Below the pieces are notes generated by a model, which saw only the letters and a list, made by a program, of their open reading frames with translations, searched no databases and was not told the origin of the DNA. A stretch of 64,000 nt of DNA from Breviolum minutum Mf 1.05b.01 (lineage: Eukaryota; Sar; Dinophyceae; Suessiales; Symbiodiniaceae). Shown here piece by piece: positions 60,234 through 64,000 of this stretch; positions within the stretch are counted from its first letter, which is position 1; each line of letters begins with the position of its first letter. Made by a program: the position numbers and the translations under genes. The stretch lies in NCBI GenBank assembly GCA_000507305.1, contig DF239042.1:110420-174419 (forward strand), written 5' to 3'.

Positions 60234-61436
60234 TCAAAAAAAGGATATGCGACGCCACGATTTTCTTGAGAGATCAACAATGAAGCCACAAAAACGTCCT
60301 TCGGGCAGAACAAAGTCGTCGCCAACATCAATGTCATCATAGGGTTTCGCCCTGGAAAGCAAAACAAAAAAAATATGTTCCCAATGAAAACATGTAATTC
60401 GTTTGCGTTCACTTTGCTTGGCAAACATCCAAAAGTACCCCTCTCTTTGCTTGCGCAACTTGGCACGCTAGCTTTGGGGATTCGAAAAAGGCTGATTTTT
60501 GTTGGATCTTTCTCCCAACCAGGATTCCAGTGGCAAATGAAGGTTTTGTTTGGGATCCCCTACTAAAAATGTAAGCATCCTGGTGGTGACTGTTACTGGT
60601 GGGGGGTGAATCCAATTGATAAGAGTCAATGATAGTAGATAGCTGCCTTTATCTCTCACATCTCTAGGCAAAACATGTCTCTTTCTAAGTCTGAACAACC
60701 ACTGACTCATTTACGCCTGTTGAAGTTATGTGGATAGACTGAAAGGATCTGTTGAATCTATAATGCAACTTCCACCTATTTGCTGTTCTTATGACCCGAT
60801 ACAATTCCGTTAAACAAAAAAAACACAAAGCAAACTGTAGTAAGTTGTTGATCTAAGACCCACACACTGGCATCTCTTTGTACCAAGCTTAGTCAGCCAT
60901 GGCTCAAGTCCGGTTGGAAAATGGTGGCTGGTTTCAGTACAAGTTGTTAGTCCCGTGTTCATGGTGAAACGGCGGTGGAAACCTCACTGTGAGAAGCTCA
61001 GAGCCGTTTTTCACTCTGGGTGTGGACCCTTCCCAGTAACAGTGACCACAAGGATTTTAGTAGGGAATGTCTGTCAACCTTTGATTGGAACTGTTGCTGG
61101 GAGGGGGGCCACACCCAATGTCTGCATATTTATACATGTGTATGACTCATCTCATTGTTAAATCCTTTAGACAAAGGCATTGGCATTGGTCATATAGTAA
61201 GACAAGTTGTTCTTGAGAAAAACCTTTCTCGCAACGTTACAAATCGATGATTGTGACTGTTTGTTCACAGCCATTGACTGCGCAAGATTCGATCCAAACA
61301 GTTACGCGAGGATTCGCATCAACTGGACATGGGGAATCCTTCAAAATACGCATCAGTTCAATGAGACGTTTCACCAAAGATTCCATTTGGGCTTTCAACC
61401 CGGATCCATGGGACGATTTGTACATTTCCCTACATT

Positions 61437-61499
<63 letters not shown>

Positions 61500-62508
61500 C
61501 ATGATGCATGATTATGGTAAATGATGGTAAATGTAGGTATATAAATATGCCTTCCTATCCTTTTGGGCATCACTGATCTCTTTCTTTTTGTGTCTTCACA
61601 GAAGCGATTCGGGGCTTTTTTCGGGCCCATACACTCGCCTCGGTGGAGTGGATCCATTGCCCATATGGGTGTTTCCAAAAAATAGGGGGTTTTCCCCCCA
61701 AATCATCCATCTTAATAGGGTTTTCCATGATTTTCACCATCCATTTTGGGGTTTTCCCCCTATTTTTGGAAACACCCATATTTGCTTGTATCAAAGAGAA
61801 GTTTCATATATGAAAACACATCTTTCTTCATATTTCAGCTAGCAAAAGACTCAAAATGATTTGGGAGATGCTCTGTGCAGCGTATTGAAATGAATCCAAT
61901 GACTCCAAAGTGAACTTCCTATTCAGACTGCAGTACTATAATTTTAGGTAGAAATCATCAGAGTGGAGTGGAGAGATGTTTGAAAAAACGAGAACATACA
62001 AAGCAATAACATGTCTGAAATATCTTGCAAGAAGTTCCGGTTCTTCCTCCTTGACATCTGCATATCTCGACACCCGGATCGGCCTGTGAAAACCATCAAC
62101 TTCAGTCCCACACGAAAATGGGCTTCACGTGAAAATGGCGCGATTCGCCACAGTATCCTCAGAGGTGTCACCCCGTGTGACACTGGGATTGGAAAACCCA
62201 ATGAGAGAGTTGAGGAAAACATCCCATCAGAAACAGCCTGATGCACTAATGGCGAACATCTCTGGGTGAATTGGAACAATATGGAATATCATATCAATCT
62301 AGTTGGTGGTTTCAACCCAATTGAAATAAATTTGTCAAATTGGAAATCCTCCCCAAATAGGCGGAAAATAAAAAATATTTGAAACCACCACCTAGCAATG
62401 CAATCTTTCACCTGAATGATTGCTGGTGAATTCTTGATAGGAGGCTTCACGGGACCCACACGACCAATAGAGGCACAGGTATAGACACCCGTTTTTTTCG
62501 AGGGCACC
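60234..62508 (-). CDS. Unknown protein, at least seven chained exons
   Basis: Exons in transcript order: 62129-62182 (VTRGDTSEDTVANRAIF), 62011-62083 (PIRVSRYADVKEEEPELLAR), 61574-61638 (ASVWARKKPRIASVKTQ), 61269-61429 (EMYKSSHGSGLKAQ, then MESLVKRLIELMRILKD), 60988-61013 or -61015 (KNGSELLT), 60413-60471 (LACQVAQAKRGVLLDVC) and 60234-60351 (AKPYDDIDVGDDFVLPEG, GRFCGFIVDL, stop). All phases agree. A further exon ending at 62412 (VPSKKTGVYTCASIG, donor ATTCAG|GTGAAA) lies upstream but is not joined by phase. Introns range from 45 and 61 bp to several hundred bp. Intron 61430-61573 is a family G element whose terminal repeat supplies the acceptor. The product is soluble, charged and helical, and I recognise no family. 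Confidence 0.7.
61402..61569. mobile_element. MITE-like element, family G, carrying a microsatellite
   Basis: Outer arms 'ggatccatgggacgattt' and 'ccttcctatccttttgggc', and inner 'acatttgga' against 'ggtaaatgtaggtatat'. The loop is filled by about 21 GAT units. It corresponds to the intron between exons 61574-61638 and 61269-61429. Confidence 0.8.
61437..61500. repeat. (GAT)n microsatellite
   Basis: About 21 GAT units inside the loop of a family G element. Confidence 0.95.
61663..61780. mobile_element. MITE-like element, family H, inside an intron
   Basis: Arms 'atatgggtgtttccaaaaaa' and 'tttttggaaacacccatatt'. It ends 25 bp from the exon starting at 61638, within the predicted upstream intron. 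Confidence 0.85.
62299..62395. mobile_element. MITE-like element, family F, inside an intron
   Basis: Arms 'tctagttggtggtttcaacc' and 'gtggtggtttcaaatatt' (the latter on the minus strand). It begins 17 bp after the donor at 62412, on the minus strand. Confidence 0.8.
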
Positions 62509-62607
62509 AACGACCCATATCCCGCGCGTGATTAGTGGAAAGTATATATAGTACATATAGAGAAAGAGAGAGGGCATCGGTTCAATCGATATATTTAAAA
62601 CAACACC

Positions 62608-62706
62608 CATACCATCCATGGGACTAGTATATTTACCTACATTTATCATAAAAATCAACCAACCCTTCATGAAGTGTAAATATACAAATCGTCCCATGGA
62701 TGGGGG
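62608..62706. mobile_element. MITE-like element, family G
   Basis: Arms 'cataccatccatgggact' and 'cgtcccatggatgggg', with inner 'tatatttacctacattta'. Confidence 0.8.
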
Positions 62707-64000
62707 CGATTTAGACATGCAAAAAATAATACAAAGATGCATCCAAAAAACATCCTTCCCCTACCTACCTACCACCTGGCCTCGCGGATCCTGTTTTCTG
62801 ACCCAGTTTCAATACTCACTTGTCGCCCAAGTAGAAAACCGAGGCCGAGAAAGAGCACCGTTGGCTTTTCCCGGTCTTTCCTCACCTGGCGAAGGATCAG
62901 GGATGAATCGAACAAGCATCCAAGAACGGGAAGAAGTGGGACCCATACAATTCCCATACACCCTGGAAGATGAACGGCGAAAGGAACATCAGGAACCTAC
63001 AGCCATCACCCATGAAAAGAAAGGAAAATGATCCGAACCATCCACCTCCAGGGAATTATGTTCCAGCCGTTCATCTTCACGCGTGGGGGGTTCGTGGGAG
63101 TCCCTGAAATTTCCCTTGAATCAGGTCCTAAAACAAGGGTCATCAAAAATACCTGAACTGAATGAGAAAAAACAGAAATTCAACGACGCAAAAAAGAAGA
63201 AACGAAAAAATCCATAGCATGCATGTTTCACGAATTAATTTCAACGATCCCAAGTAACTTGTAGCTTTCAACTACTTTTTTGTATCACAAATCCCCACTT
63301 CTTACCTTCAACTCTTCCATGAACCCAACCTTGGCAGCTTCTGTAGGCTCGGCCCATCCCATACCTCCAAGGTGGGCTCGGGGATCGATGGGAATCTCCC
63401 AGCCCACCCATCCCAATGCCACCAGCTCCCACAAGAAATAGCCAGCCTTATTAAGGGATTATTAACCACCTGTCCGTTGATTAGGCCGGCGTTTTGGGGG
63501 GCCTTATTTCCTGAAATTTTCGGTGGCATTTGGGAGGGGTGGGCCCCTTAGATTCTCATGATAGGTTGTGAAGATGAGTTCCTACACTCCCCAAACGTTA
63601 GGGCAGTCTTCGCGGGTGTAATATCAAAATGTTGGGTCAAAATCCCATCATCCCCCCCCCCACAAAAAAATGGCCACCATCCAAAAAACAATTCGTCTTT
63701 GTTTAAAGATGCTTTAGAGCCTTTCATTGTGAGAAAGACCCACATATTCCCGGGAGATGCTAGTTTTGTGTGCGGTATCTGGAATTTATATCAACGGCTT
63801 GTACTCTGAACAAGCTTTCTGGGTACTGAAATTCCTCTACTCAATTGACTCAATTGATACATCTTGCATTGTCTACTCTCTCTCACGGGTTCGCAATGGC
63901 AGGGTCCAGACACAAGTCCAACCTTGGATTCATTTCTGCGGGGGAACCTTATCAACTTGAACTTGGGCTGAGGGATACAAAAAAAAATAAAACCGGATAC
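62707..64000. other. Right end, no chained gene
   Basis: A family C element lies at about 62958-63100 ('acaccctggaagatgaacgg' against 'ccgttcatcttcacgcgtgg'). A palindromic stretch 'ccagccttattaagggatta' at about 63440-63500 is shared with about 28640. Plus frames at 63558-63960 look partly coding but are unsupported by splice sites. Confidence 0.4.

Noticed and set aside
60221..60341. Plus-strand frame KEELPHLQKKDMRRHDF
   Set aside because: It looked coding, but the minus strand has a far better acceptor and a phase-matched upstream exon. It is a shadow of the AKPYDDIDVGDDF exon.

Overview
This is nuclear DNA of a microbial eukaryote (protist or alga). The clearest genes are cut into exons of about 26 to 190 bp, joined by GT-AG introns with one GC-AG case. 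I saw no operons, bacterial-type signals, rRNA or tRNA. I rebuilt gene models by hand, chaining exons whose splice phases agree. Five PPR motifs in one gene have the 'NAAISACEK..QW..AL.LL' shape common in dinoflagellate proteins. Against a core dinoflagellate, nearly all donors are plain GT and the acceptors are not AG|G. I therefore leave the lineage open: a dinoflagellate-like alveolate or another complex alga.

Layout. 0.1-0.9 kb: end of a helical protein on the + strand. 3.2-6.6 kb: an RluA-type RNA pseudouridine synthase in nine exons (-). 9.3-12.9 kb: a PPR protein in at least eight exons (-). 13.9-14.5 kb: end of a basic protein (-). 17.7-18.0 kb: two exons separated by an intron that coincides with a transposon-like hairpin (-). 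23.9-24.8 kb: a five-exon gene of unknown family (+). 32.0-33.6 kb: a protein with about sixteen 17-residue Lys/Ala/Glu repeats around an assembly gap (-). 34.5-35.5 kb: an acidic helical protein (-). 38.6-40.9 kb: several exons of unknown proteins (-). 54.2 kb: a small + strand gene. 55.1 kb: a - strand terminal exon. 56.5-58.7 kb: a long intron-free multi-pass membrane protein broken by three one-base shifts (-). 59.9-62.5 kb: a multi-exon unknown gene (-).

Between and inside the genes lie dozens of short (about 90-160 bp) inverted-repeat elements of at least ten families, resembling MITEs or introners. In two genes the element and the intron coincide, and the splice acceptor lies in the element's terminal repeat. 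A second intron class is very small (26-61 bp). Many coding frames are rescued by changing one A or T in a short homopolymer, which points to assembly error as much as to gene decay. The genes share no evident pathway.
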